From assembly GCF_003425665.1 (NCBI RefSeq), contig NZ_QQRQ01000016.1, positions 1 to 62,606 on the forward strand: a stretch of 62,606 nt of DNA, read 5' to 3'. Below the pieces are notes generated by a model. That model worked only from the letters and a program-made list of their open reading frames with translations. It was not told where the DNA came from and did no database searches. Position numbers and translations under genes: made by a program. Of the stretch, positions 42,304 to 49,934 are shown piece after piece (position 1 is the stretch's first letter; each line of letters begins with the position of its first letter). Source of the stretch: Evtepia gabavorous (GTDB lineage Bacteria > Bacillota > Clostridia > Oscillospirales > Oscillospiraceae).

Positions 42304-43560
42304 TTATTTTCGGCCGGCGGCGGTTTCCAGCACCCGGCGGTCCGCCCGGTGGTGCTCAATGGGCTTCCACTGCACTTTTCTGCTGAACAGTGCCACCATG
42401 GAGATGGGGATGTAGGTCAGCATGAACAGGGGGAAGGTCACCGTGTACAGCACCTTCCGCAGCGGCGTGGTGTGAATCCGCTTCCACTCGGTGATGGTGG
42501 TAAAGACCCCCACCAGAAACAGCACCACATACAGCCCCAGGAAGGTCTGCAAAATGTACATCAGGCAGGGCAGGAATGAAATCCCCTCCGCCGTGGACAT
42601 GACGCCGCCCACCAGGTAGGCGATAATCAAGCCAACGGTGAGAATATATGCAGGCATCACCGTCATGCTCATATCATAGCAGGAGAAGTGCCCCTTTCCA
42701 ATACCCTTCACCAGGCCAAAGCCATACTTGCGGAACACCTGGAGAAAGCCCCTGGCCCAGCGCAGCCGCTGCCGCCAGGACTGGCGGAAGGTAACCGGCT
42801 GCTCATCATACAGCACCGCATCGGCGCAGAAGCCGATCTTCCGGCCCTGGAGGATGTGGTGGACGGAAAACTCAATGTCCTCTGTCAGCAGGTGGAACTT
42901 CCAGCCATTGGTGCTCTCCATCACCTGGCGGCTGAACAGAAAGCCCGTGCCGGACACCGCGCAGCTGGTGCCCAGAAGCATCCGGGAGTTGTTCAGGTAC
43001 CGGGATTCCCGGATAAACCACAGGGCATAGCCGGCGGAAATCCAGTTGTCCCCATAGTTTTTGGAGTTGCGGTAGCTGGTGACCACTTCATAGCCGTCGG
43101 AAAAGGTCCGGTTCATCTCCTCCACAAACCGGCAGTCCAGCACGTTGTCCGCGTCAAAGACGAAAAAGCCGTCATAGACCTTGGGGTAATCCTCTTCAAT
43201 GTGCAGGAGCAGCTGCTCCAGGGCATATCCCTTGCCCACCTTTTCCCGGTTGAACCGGGTATAGACCACCGCGCCCTCCCGCCGGGCAATGTCCGCCGTG
43301 GCGTCGGTACAGTTGTCGGCCATGACGAACACGGTGAGCAGACTTTGGTCATAGGTCTGGTGCCGTATGCTCTGGATGAGATCCGCAATGACCGCCTCCT
43401 CATTTCTGGCACAAATCAAAATGGCGAAGCGGTGGAGGACCTCTGGTTTATGAGGCTCCTGCTTCTTGGTGAACGGTACAGCCAAAAAAAACAGCTGGTA
43501 GGCATAGCAGCAGGTAAAGACCACCGCTATGACAATGTTGATCGTCAAGATGGTATCCAT
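42304..43560 (-). CDS. Family 2 glycosyltransferase, membrane-integrated (processive type)
   Basis: A 418-aa enzyme. One N-terminal membrane helix is followed by a cytoplasmic GT-A domain with LICARNEEAVIADLI, VMADNCTDATADI, FVFDADNVLD (DxD-type), LLTEDIEFSV (catalytic Asp) and QRLRWARG (QxxRW). Three to four membrane helices follow. That set is typical of hyaluronan/cellulose/poly-GlcNAc synthase relatives, so it likely makes and exports a polysaccharide or glycolipid. It has a 220-nt structured leader. Confidence 0.88.
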   Translation of the reverse strand: MDTILTINIVIAVVFTCCYAYQLFFLAVPFTKKQEPHKPEVLHRFAILICARNEEAVIADLIQSIRHQTYDQSLLTVFVMADNCTDATADIARREGAVVYTRFNREKVGKGYALEQLLLHIEEDYPKVYDGFFVFDADNVLDCRFVEEMNRTFSDGYEVVTSYRNSKNYGDNWISAGYALWFIRESRYLNNSRMLLGTSCAVSGTGFLFSRQVMESTNGWKFHLLTEDIEFSVHHILQGRKIGFCADAVLYDEQPVTFRQSWRQRLRWARGFLQVFRKYGFGLVKGIGKGHFSCYDMSMTVMPAYILTVGLIIAYLVGGVMSTAEGISFLPCLMYILQTFLGLYVVLFLVGVFTTITEWKRIHTTPLRKVLYTVTFPLFMLTYIPISMVALFSRKVQWKPIEHHRADRRVLETAAGRK

Positions 43561-43779
43561 TTTTTAACCTTTTAACACCCTTTTCTTTCTGTCAATCTGT
43601 CCCGATGGGCGGAACCGGCAGCGGGCGGGGAGGACCCTTCTTATCCCTCCCGCCAGGCGATATGCTTCTTTTTTCCTGTCAATCATCCGCCCGGGAAGCT
43701 CCATCGGTGGTTCTACGGCTTTCTCTGGTTTTTCCGGCAAGATGAAAATATGCTTGCATGGTTGCCTGCAAATATATTT
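43561..43779 (-). promoter_or_regulatory. Long structured 5' leader of the GT2 gene
   Basis: From a promoter TTGACT (43812-43807), 16 bases, TACAAT (43790-43785) the transcript is about 219 nt to the ATG. The first stem pairs GAAAATAT with ATATTTTC around GCAGGCAACCATGC; a second pairs TCATC with GATGA around a GAGAAAGCC region; a third is GC-rich near 43625-43660. The class of RNA is not recognised. Confidence 0.5.
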
Positions 43780-43895
43780 TCTCTATTGTACAACGTCCTG
43801 AAAAAAAGTCAATTAATTTTCTCTTAATTTTTTGTAACAGATTGGCCTTCTCCCCTTCCCCGGTCAATTTTCCTGCCCTGTTTTTGAATTTTTCC

Positions 43896-43948
43896 TTGAC
43901 AGCCACAGAAAAATCCTGTATACTCCCAAATAGTTAGCATAAGCTAAC
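43896..43948 (+). promoter_or_regulatory. Promoter with GTTAGC palindromic operator (first iron-box-like site)
   Basis: TTGACA (43896-43901), 17 bases, TATACT (43919-43924). At the expected transcription start lies GTTAGC-ATAA-GCTAAC (43933-43948). The arms resemble DtxR/IdeR-type iron boxes (TTAGG.TAG.CTAACC). Confidence 0.78.
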
Positions 43949-44058
43949 GATCAGGAAGAACTTTTTTCTTCCTCCGACGGAAATCCGTCTCTCTTTATCA
44001 TATACTAAGATTCCATAAATAGACTGCGTCCCTTGGGGCGCTAAAAAAAACTCGGATA

Positions 44059-44074
44059 GTTAGCCTTAGCTAAC
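44059..44074 (+). promoter_or_regulatory. Second GTTAGC palindrome
   Basis: GTTAGC-CTTA-GCTAAC at 44059-44074, the same arms as the first site, 126 bases further downstream and 7 bases before the AAAGGAG ribosome site of the DUF2325 gene. A hairpin GACGGA/TCCGTC (43976-43991) lies between the two sites. Confidence 0.75.
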
Positions 44075-44096
44075 CTCAAAAGAAAGGAGCTTCTCA

Positions 44097-44387
44097 ATGA
44101 GTGTCGTCATTTTAGGCGGAAACGAATGCATGGTCCGCAAATACAAGGACCTCTGCCGGTCCTACCAGTGCTCTGCCAAGGTCATCTCCAAGATGGGCGG
44201 GACCTTGAAAAACCGGCTGGGCAACCCCGATCTGCTGGTCATGTTCACCGACACCATTTCCCATAAAATGGTACAGAACGCCCTCAATGAAACCCGGGGC
44301 CAGGACACGGTCATTGTCCGCTCCCGCTCCAGTTCCATGTCCGCCCTGGGCACCATCCTGGAGGCCCACGCGGGCGCCAAGAGCTGA
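44097..44387 (+). CDS. DUF2325 domain protein
   Basis: A 96-aa protein of the DUF2325 family: MSVVILGGNECMVRKYKDLC at the start, an alpha/beta pattern, and QDTVIVRSRSSSMSALGTI near the end. The fold looks like a small Rossmann-type domain and the function is unknown. In clostridia it often sits near iron-uptake (Feo) genes; here no feoAB is present but two iron-box-like palindromes precede it. The DUF3793 gene starts 5 bases after its stop, so they are one operon. Confidence 0.85.
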   Translation: MSVVILGGNECMVRKYKDLCRSYQCSAKVISKMGGTLKNRLGNPDLLVMFTDTISHKMVQNALNETRGQDTVIVRSRSSSMSALGTILEAHAGAKS

Positions 44388-44391
44388 GCCT

Positions 44392-44955
44392 ATGTCTGTG
44401 GATTATGTGATCCAGCACGCCGCCCCTACCTTGGCAGGAATTAAAACGGGCAACCTCTTTCCCTGCTTCTTCTCCTCTCCCCAGGCCATGGTCCGGGACC
44501 TCCGGGCCATCAATCAGGTCCTGGTTCCCCGGGGACTCCGGCTGCTCCCCTTGCGCCGGGACAACACCCGGGTCCTTCTCTATCTCTTTCGCCCGGCGGC
44601 GCTCTCCCGGGATCTATCCCGGGGGGAGGCCCGCCGGCTCCTCCGGCAGGCGGGCTATCAGGACCTGGCCCAACACGCCTGCCTCCGGGAGCTCAAGCGG
44701 CGGCTACAGGCTGGGGGAACCTTTCCTCATGAGATCGGCCTCTTCCTGGGATATCCCCCGGAAGATGTGGCCGGGTTTATGACCCACCAGGGGAAACACT
44801 GCAAATGCGTGGGCTGCTGGAAGGTCTACGGCGATGAGGCCGCCGCCCGCCGCCAGTTTGCCGCCTATAAATCCTGCACGGCCAATTACTGCCGCCGCAG
44901 GGCCTCCGGGGCCTCTCTGGAGGGGCTCACGGTGGCCACCAGACTGCCCCAATAA
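44392..44955 (+). CDS. DUF3793 family protein
   Basis: A 187-aa protein matching DUF3793 in its marks: HAAPTLAGIKTGNLFPCF at the N-terminus, FPHEIGLFLGYPPEDVAGFM in the middle, and KCVGCWKVYGDEAAARRQFA with clustered cysteines near the C-terminus, then YKSCTANYC. The cysteines suggest metal or cluster binding. Family members are found with flavodoxin and ferrous-iron genes, so an iron-linked role is likely but unproven. ATG 44392 overlaps the GAGCTGAG ribosome site within the DUF2325 end. Confidence 0.85.
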   Translation: MSVDYVIQHAAPTLAGIKTGNLFPCFFSSPQAMVRDLRAINQVLVPRGLRLLPLRRDNTRVLLYLFRPAALSRDLSRGEARRLLRQAGYQDLAQHACLRELKRRLQAGGTFPHEIGLFLGYPPEDVAGFMTHQGKHCKCVGCWKVYGDEAAARRQFAAYKSCTANYCRRRASGASLEGLTVATRLPQ

Positions 44956-44961
44956 CGATTC

Positions 44962-45015
44962 CAAGATCCTGCCGAAACCGACAAGGTTCGGCAGGATCTT
45001 GCTCTTTTTTTGTCA
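44962..45015 (+). terminator. Terminator of the DUF2325/DUF3793 operon
   Basis: A 15-bp stem (44962-44976 with 44987-45001) followed by GCTCTTTTTTTG. Confidence 0.9.
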
Positions 45016-45020
45016 GCCGA

Positions 45021-45049
45021 TTGACTTTTGAAGAAAGATTTCCTAAAAT
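45021..45049 (+). promoter_or_regulatory. Promoter of the DUF4190-like gene
   Basis: TTGACT (45021-45026), 17 bases, TAAAAT (45044-45049). Confidence 0.65.
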
Positions 45050-45114
45050 GATAGTGTTAATCTTTTCGGCCGCATTTTTCAACCCCATCCGCGCCGAGTT
45101 TGAGAAAGGGGGCA

Positions 45115-45411
45115 ATGACTTTGCCTGAACACACCAATCCGCCCGGAAAAAGCAACGCCACTGCCAGCTTGGTGCTGGGTATCATCGCGGTGGTCTTCTG
45201 GTTTTTCGGCTATTCCTCCATCCTTTCCGTCATTTTAGGAATCGTCGGCCTGATCCAGGCCAGCAAGGCCAAGGAACTGGGATACCTGGACGCCATCCGC
45301 ACGGCGGGATTTGTGCTCTCCCTCATTGGTCTGATCGGCGGCGCCCTGGCCTTTGTGGCCTGTGTCGCCTGCGTCAGCTGTGCGGGGATCGCCAGCACCC
45401 TTCCCCTGTAA
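45115..45411 (+). CDS. DUF4190-like small membrane protein
   Basis: A 98-aa protein with a soluble Pro/Asn N-terminus and two membrane helices, the first SLVLGIIAVVFWFFGYSSIL and the second FVLSLIGLIGGALAFVAC, joined by QASKAKELGYLDAIRTAG. This two-helix pattern is that of DUF4190 proteins, of unknown function. AAAGGGGG precedes ATG 45115. The C-terminus is unusually Cys-rich (ACVACVSCAG). Confidence 0.72.
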   Translation: MTLPEHTNPPGKSNATASLVLGIIAVVFWFFGYSSILSVILGIVGLIQASKAKELGYLDAIRTAGFVLSLIGLIGGALAFVACVACVSCAGIASTLPL

Positions 45412-45475
45412 TTCCTTCCACCTATGCCGCGGCATTCCTGCCGCGGCGCCTTATTTTGGAGCTTTCGTTACGGTT

Positions 45476-46270
45476 ATGCTACCCTATTGGAATCTTGGCG
45501 GCACTCTCTTCCCCACGTACAGCCTGCTGACCCTGCTGGGCGCCGCTGCCGCGTGGCTGTACTTCCACCGGCAGCTCAAAGCCCGGGGAGAAAACCCCGG
45601 CCGGACAGAGCAAGCCTTTCTCTTTGGGGTTCTGGGGGCATTGGTAGGCGCAAAATTTCTCTACCTGCTGCTCCAGCTGCCCCAGCTGCTCCAGGACCTC
45701 CCCCTGTTGGCGGCCGATCCGGCCGCCTTTTCCGCCCGCTACCTCTCGGGTGGGTTCGTCTTTTATGGCGGGCTGTTCGGCGCTCTGGCCGCGGTTTGGC
45801 TGTTCTGCCGGCGGCGCAAGGTCCCCTTTTCCCAACTGGGGGCCGACCTGGTCCCCGCCGTCCCCCTGTTCCACACCTTTGGCCGGGTGGGCTGCTTCCT
45901 GGCCGGGTGCTGCTACGGCATTCCCGCCCCCGCCGGCTGGCCGGGGGTGACCTTTCGGGTCTCTCCCGTGGCCCCCAACGGCGTGGCGCTCCTCCCCGTC
46001 CAGCTGTATGAGGCCGCCGGCTGCCTGCTCCTCTTTCTTCTGCTGCACCGCCTGGCCCGGCGGGGCTGGAAGGGGGAGGCCCTTTTGCTGGTCTATCTGG
46101 CCGCCTACGCCCTGTTCCGCTTCGCCCTGGAATTTCTTCGGGGCGATGCCGCCCGGGGGATGTGGGGGGTATTTTCCACCTCTCAGCTGCTGGCTCTGGT
46201 TACTCTGGCCGCTGTCCTCCCCCTCCTGATCCGCCATCTCCGTACGTACGGCAAACAGCCGCGCCTGTAA
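45476..46270 (+). CDS. Prolipoprotein diacylglyceryl transferase-like protein (Lgt family variant)
   Basis: A 264-aa protein with about seven membrane helices. The Lgt core is clear: GGFVFYGGLFGAL, HTFGRVGCFLAGCCYG and LYEAAGCLLLF. However, the HGG histidine of Lgt is replaced by YGG, and the GRxGNFxNxE motif reads GRVGCFLAGCC. This subfamily is often annotated as Lgt, yet the changes at key positions leave real Lgt activity uncertain. No good ribosome site precedes ATG 45476. A terminator overlaps its stop codon. Confidence 0.7.
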   Translation: MLPYWNLGGTLFPTYSLLTLLGAAAAWLYFHRQLKARGENPGRTEQAFLFGVLGALVGAKFLYLLLQLPQLLQDLPLLAADPAAFSARYLSGGFVFYGGLFGALAAVWLFCRRRKVPFSQLGADLVPAVPLFHTFGRVGCFLAGCCYGIPAPAGWPGVTFRVSPVAPNGVALLPVQLYEAAGCLLLFLLLHRLARRGWKGEALLLVYLAAYALFRFALEFLRGDAARGMWGVFSTSQLLALVTLAAVLPLLIRHLRTYGKQPRL

Positions 46271-46292
46271 CATACAGGCCGCGGCTGTTTTT
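46252..46292 (+). terminator. Terminator of the Lgt-like gene
   Basis: AACAGCCGCG-CCTGTA pairs with TACAGG-CGCGGCTGTT (one bulge), followed by TTTTTTG. The 5' arm includes the last codons. Confidence 0.88.
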
Positions 46293-46319
46293 TGTTTCCG
46301 CTCCCCCGCCTCCTCTTCA

Positions 46320-47366
46320 TCAGGAGCCAGCGTCTTGGAACAGGCTTTCAAAATCGTACGTGGAGAGAAAATCCCGGAACGCCTCCATCCGAGAGGCAAT
46401 CTCCTGGGCGGTCATCGGCTCCTCCTCCAGAAGCCGGCGGGCCAGCTCCTGGCATACATCAGGGGAGTAGTGGATGTGGTCGCTGTACTGGTCCAGGTCT
46501 GTAATCAGGGCCTGGTCATCCATAAAGTAAAACACCCGCACATTGGGCCGGCTGATTAACCCCTCCAGGACCCTCTCATGCATGGTGAGCGTCGCCTCCA
46601 GCTCCCCTTCCCGAATGGTCATATCCCAGAAAAGGATACTGTACGGCGGCAGGTAAAAGGTAAACGTGGTCTGGGGATGGGCATCCACCCGGGCCAGAAC
46701 ATGGTCCAAATTCTCCTGGGCTGGGCCCAACAGTGCATCCGCCGCCACGGCGGGCCGGGGTTCAGGCCGCTGGTAAACCCCCAGCGCCACCTCTCTGCTC
46801 CACTGGACATCGTCTCCCCACAGGTATCCCCCTGTCCTCTCATCCGCCTGGTACCCCTCCCTGGCCGCACGCAGGATGTCGGGGATATACCAGAAAAAAG
46901 TATCTTTACTCAGCAGGTAATGCACATCATTGTACAGGTTTTCATCAAAAAGGTAGGTAGGCGCCTCCCAGGTATTCTCCTTGTCATACCGCCGCCAACA
47001 GTTGGAGTCCACCCCCCAAAAAACCTGCCGCACCGTATGGGTTTCCAGGGCCACGTCCAGGGGAAGAAGAAAATCCTCAAAATATCCGCCTTGGACAATG
47101 AGCTTCCTCGTCTGCCCTGGCAGACGCTGCTGAAAGGGCTCCAAGGTAAAATTGGCCGTGACAGAGGTGCCCATAAGCAGGTAATCATAGTCCAGATTTT
47201 CCGCCGCCCCCACGTTTTGATACCGCCCATCCTGGAGCCAGAGGGGAAGTCCCGCCACTGGGCCATGGTAATGATAATAGGGGTCCACCACATAGATTGT
47301 CCCGGCAAACAAGGCCGTCAGCGCCAGAAAGACCGCAAAAAACAGTCTCAGAAATCGTTTGGGCAC
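46320..47366 (-). CDS. SGNH-like acyltransferase partner of MBOAT (AlgJ/DltD-like)
   Basis: A 348-aa protein with an N-terminal signal anchor (LRLFFAVFLALTALFAGTIY) and an extracellular domain. LLMGTSVTANF has the block I serine position and QYSDHIHYSPDVC the block V Asp-x-x-His. Such proteins work with a neighbouring MBOAT protein to move acetyl or alanyl groups onto extracellular polymers. The MBOAT gene ends 16 bases upstream, so they are an operon. Confidence 0.78.
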   Translation of the reverse strand: MPKRFLRLFFAVFLALTALFAGTIYVVDPYYHYHGPVAGLPLWLQDGRYQNVGAAENLDYDYLLMGTSVTANFTLEPFQQRLPGQTRKLIVQGGYFEDFLLPLDVALETHTVRQVFWGVDSNCWRRYDKENTWEAPTYLFDENLYNDVHYLLSKDTFFWYIPDILRAAREGYQADERTGGYLWGDDVQWSREVALGVYQRPEPRPAVAADALLGPAQENLDHVLARVDAHPQTTFTFYLPPYSILFWDMTIREGELEATLTMHERVLEGLISRPNVRVFYFMDDQALITDLDQYSDHIHYSPDVCQELARRLLEEEPMTAQEIASRMEAFRDFLSTYDFESLFQDAGS

Positions 47367-47382
47367 CGAATGTCTCCCCCTC

Positions 47383-48828
47383 TCAGAAATTAGAATAGAT
47401 AAACCGGCTCACGCCCGTTAGAGAGATCACCGCCCAGAACAGCAGAATCCCCGCCAGCACACCGCGCCGCCCTGTCATCCGATGCTTTCTCCGGGCCACT
47501 GGCGTCTCTTGCAGACAAAAGAACATACTCCCCACCACAAAGAGCAGGAACATGAGCAGGGCCAAACGGGCCATATCTATCTCCAGGTAGCGTCCAATCC
47601 AGGTAATCTCCGGCATCTGAAAGGAGGTGGTAAACTCTTCTGCCAGCGGACCGAACGCACACCGCGCAATGGCCCGGCACATGGCCAGCGCCTCCCGGAC
47701 ACTGCCGGCCCGGAAGAAAATCCAGCAGAAATTGACATACCCAAAGGTCAGCGCCCAGGACAGCGCAGGGTGGAGCCGGTCCAGCCGGCTGCCCAGCAGG
47801 CGGTCGGCCACCATGGCGATCCCATGCAGCCCTCCCCAGACCACAAAGGACCAGTCCGCCCCATGCCACAGCCCAGAGGCCAAAAAGATCACCAGGGTGT
47901 TGACACAGGTCCGCGGCAACCCCCGCCGGCTGCCGCCCAAAGGAATGTAGAGATACCGGGTGAAAAACCGCGTCATGGTCATGTGCCAGCCCTTCCAAAA
48001 GCCCCGGATGGTCAGCGCCTGGTAGGGCACATCAAAGTTCTCCGGCAGGGTAACCCCCAGCATCTTTCCAATGCCCCGGGCCATGTCCGTGTAGCCGCTG
48101 AAATCAAAGTAGAGCTGCAACGTGTAGCTCAGCGTCACCGCCAAGGCCGTGGTGCTGTTGAGGGCAGGCAGATTGGCCCAGCCCCAGTCCGCGCCGCCGC
48201 CAAAAGCCTCTGCCACAATGACCTTCTTCCAAATCCCCAAGGAGAACAGCCACAGGCCCTCGGCAATGCCCTGGGCGGAAGGTCCTTTTCCCTGGACCGC
48301 CCGCATCTGGGGAATCACCTCGTCATGGAAGGCAATGGGGCCGGAGGTTACACAGGGGAAAAAGCTCACAAAGCAGGCATACTCCAGCAGGGTATAGTCT
48401 GCCGGGTCTCCTCGGTACCGGTCCACCAGGAAAGCAATCTGCTGAAAGGTAAAGAAACTGATCCCCAAGGGCAGCAGCAGCGACAGCGCCCCGATGGAGG
48501 TCCCCAGCAGCCAGTTGAGGTTGTCCAGAAAAAAGTTGGCGTACTTAAAGTAACCCAGCAGGCCTAAGTTGCCCAGCAGACCCAGCACCAGCAGAGGTTT
48601 TCTGGCCCGGGGCAGGGCTCCCATTGCCTTACCAACCAAAAAGTTAAACAGAATACTCCCCAGCAAAAGGGGGAGAAAGGCCAAGTTTCCCTTTCCATAA
48701 AAGGCCAAAGACACCACCAGCAGAAACCCTTGGGCCAGACGCCCATGGCCCCGCCAGTTCAGCAGCCACCACCCTGCCACAGACACCGGCAGCAGGGCAA
48801 AAAGAAATGTGTAGGACTGAAATGACAT
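47383..48828 (-). CDS. MBOAT family O-acyltransferase (AlgI/PatA/DltB-like)
   Basis: A 481-aa polytopic enzyme. MBOAT marks: LLLPLGISFFTFQQIAFLVD, LYFDFSGYTDMARGIGKMLG, FWKGWHMTMTRFFTRYLYIP and ASGLWHGADWSFVVWGGLHG with catalytic His322. It transfers an acyl group from a cytoplasmic donor across the membrane for O-acylation of a polysaccharide, with the SGNH protein downstream as partner. The acceptor polymer may be the one made by a local synthase, but the link is not shown. Confidence 0.92.
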   Translation of the reverse strand: MSFQSYTFLFALLPVSVAGWWLLNWRGHGRLAQGFLLVVSLAFYGKGNLAFLPLLLGSILFNFLVGKAMGALPRARKPLLVLGLLGNLGLLGYFKYANFFLDNLNWLLGTSIGALSLLLPLGISFFTFQQIAFLVDRYRGDPADYTLLEYACFVSFFPCVTSGPIAFHDEVIPQMRAVQGKGPSAQGIAEGLWLFSLGIWKKVIVAEAFGGGADWGWANLPALNSTTALAVTLSYTLQLYFDFSGYTDMARGIGKMLGVTLPENFDVPYQALTIRGFWKGWHMTMTRFFTRYLYIPLGGSRRGLPRTCVNTLVIFLASGLWHGADWSFVVWGGLHGIAMVADRLLGSRLDRLHPALSWALTFGYVNFCWIFFRAGSVREALAMCRAIARCAFGPLAEEFTTSFQMPEITWIGRYLEIDMARLALLMFLLFVVGSMFFCLQETPVARRKHRMTGRRGVLAGILLFWAVISLTGVSRFIYSNF

Positions 48829-48884
48829 GGATCGAGACTCCTCTCCAAAAAGGAATGGCTGCGCTTGCCGTGCCGGCTCCCTCT

Positions 48885-48913
48885 ATTATACAGATTGGTT
48901 GTATCTCTGTCAA
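48885..48913 (-). promoter_or_regulatory. Promoter of the MBOAT/SGNH operon
   Basis: On the minus strand TTGACA (48913-48908), 17 bases, TATAAT (48890-48885). Both hexamers are consensus. Confidence 0.85.
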
Positions 48914-49003
48914 AAAAGCTGGATTTTTCGCTTTTTTCCTCAGATTCTACTTCCTGTTTCTTCTGCAGGGGAAAAAACCATTCCCCCTCCGCCCGGCGGC
49001 GCA

Positions 49004-49096
49004 TCAACCGCAGCCGGTGAGAAGCCCCAGCAAAAGGGCAAAGACGCAGACCCCCAGGCAGGCCAGGAGGAAAAGGTACTGCTTCGGCTCTCTCAT
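49004..49096 (-). CDS. Putative 30-residue lipobox peptide
   Basis: A tiny ORF: polar MREPKQ, a 20-residue hydrophobic stretch and an ending LLTGCG with a perfect lipobox (L-T-G-C29) and only Gly30 after the cysteine. AAAGGGG lies 8 bases before the ATG. Free-standing lipoprotein signal peptides of this length can be a source of secreted pheromone peptides in other Firmicutes; that role here is speculation. It lies between the MBOAT promoter and the tRNA terminator, with no visible promoter of its own apart from read-through of the tRNA. Confidence 0.3.
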   Translation of the reverse strand: MREPKQYLFLLACLGVCVFALLLGLLTGCG

Positions 49097-49230
49097 TCCA
49101 ACGACCCCTTTCTGCCATAATAAGACGGGAGAAATCCCCTTTTTGCAACAACATTTTTTCTTTTTCTCAAACAATCGCCATAAAAACGTCTCTTTCGCCC
49201 CCAAGCGCAGGAAAAACCAGCGGCCCGCCC

Positions 49231-49270
49231 AAAAAAGAAAAGCCAATCGCATTGCCGCGATTGGCTTTTC
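49231..49270 (-). terminator. Terminator of the tRNA-Arg gene
   Basis: A perfect 14-bp stem (49237-49250 with 49257-49270) followed on the minus strand by TTTTTT. Confidence 0.9.
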
Positions 49271-49274
49271 CCCA

Positions 49275-49351
49275 TGGCACCCCCGACGCGATTCGAACGC
49301 ATGGCCTTCCGCTTAGGAGGCGGACGCTCTATCCATCTGAGCTACGGGGGC
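49275..49351 (-). tRNA. tRNA-Arg (anticodon CCU)
   Basis: A full cloverleaf: acceptor GCCCCCG with CGGGGGT, D-arm TAGCTCAGATGG, anticodon stem CCGC/GCGG around loop CTCCTAA (anticodon CCT), T-arm GCGTTCGAATCGC, and discriminator G. CCA is encoded (49275-49277). It reads AGG codons. Confidence 0.96.
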
Positions 49352-49363
49352 ACAGACATTTTT

Positions 49364-49392
49364 ATTTTATCCTATGATAATTGGTTTGTCAA
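49364..49392 (-). promoter_or_regulatory. Promoter of the tRNA-Arg gene
   Basis: On the minus strand TTGACA (49392-49387), 17 bases, TAAAAT (49369-49364). Confidence 0.8.
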
Positions 49393-49520
49393 TCTACTTT
49401 GGACATGGCCGAATGGGACTTAATTACGGAACGTCCCCCCCACGCCGTCTATACTAAAAACAGAACAGCGGCCCGCCCCCCCGCAAGCGGGCGCAAGGCA
49501 TCCCTGAGAAAGGAGTTTTT

Positions 49521-49880
49521 ATGGGCATTCTTTCGCATCTGTTCTGTATCGACATCAACCGGGGCGTTCGCAACTATCAGGCCACGCCGGGCGCGGTGTT
49601 GCTGGACGTCCGCTCCCGGGAATCGTACGCGCGCAAGCGAATCCCGGAAAGCCGAAACCTTCCCCTGGAGGAGCTCTCCCGGGCCAAAGAGGTTTTGCCC
49701 GATCTGTCGGTCCCCCTCTTTGTTTACGCTTATGGGGGAGAGACCAGTGCCCGGGCCGTCTCCCGGCTGAAGGACATGGGATATACCCAGGTCCACGATA
49801 TCGGCGGCCTGAAAAAGTGCTGCGGCTCCCACGGGTATTACGGCCCCACCGAGGGCACCCGCTGGTTCTCCTCCCCTTAA
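49521..49880 (+). CDS. Rhodanese-like domain protein lacking the active-site cysteine
   Basis: A 119-aa single rhodanese domain: GAVLLDVRSRESYARKRIP, RNLPLEEL, and the loop LFVYAYGGETSARAV where active rhodaneses have VYCxxGxRS. The catalytic cysteine position is Ala70, so sulfurtransfer by the usual route is unlikely. Two adjacent cysteines (LKKCCGSHG) occur near the C-terminus instead. It could be a binding domain or use those cysteines. AAAGGAG precedes the ATG; a strong hairpin follows. Confidence 0.85.
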   Translation: MGILSHLFCIDINRGVRNYQATPGAVLLDVRSRESYARKRIPESRNLPLEELSRAKEVLPDLSVPLFVYAYGGETSARAVSRLKDMGYTQVHDIGGLKKCCGSHGYYGPTEGTRWFSSP

Positions 49881-49883
49881 AGG

Positions 49884-49922
49884 CAGTCTGCGCCCCCGGC
49901 CCGTGGCCGGGGGCGCAGACTG
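49884..49922. terminator. Strong hairpin between convergent genes
   Basis: A perfect 17-bp stem (49884-49900 with 49906-49922). The T tract is missing on the plus side, and CTTTAAGG follows on the minus side. Confidence 0.7.
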
Positions 49923-49934
49923 GAAACCGTATCC

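Noticed and set aside
43640-43780. Canonical c-di-GMP-I riboswitch before the GT2 gene
   Set aside because: Short fragments look similar, but the GGGACGCAAAGCC core and GNRA/receptor pairing are missing. Kept only as an unclassified leader.
43679-43906. 75-codon frame on the minus strand upstream of the GT2 gene
   Set aside because: It spans the predicted GT2 promoter and leader stems and has no ribosome site.
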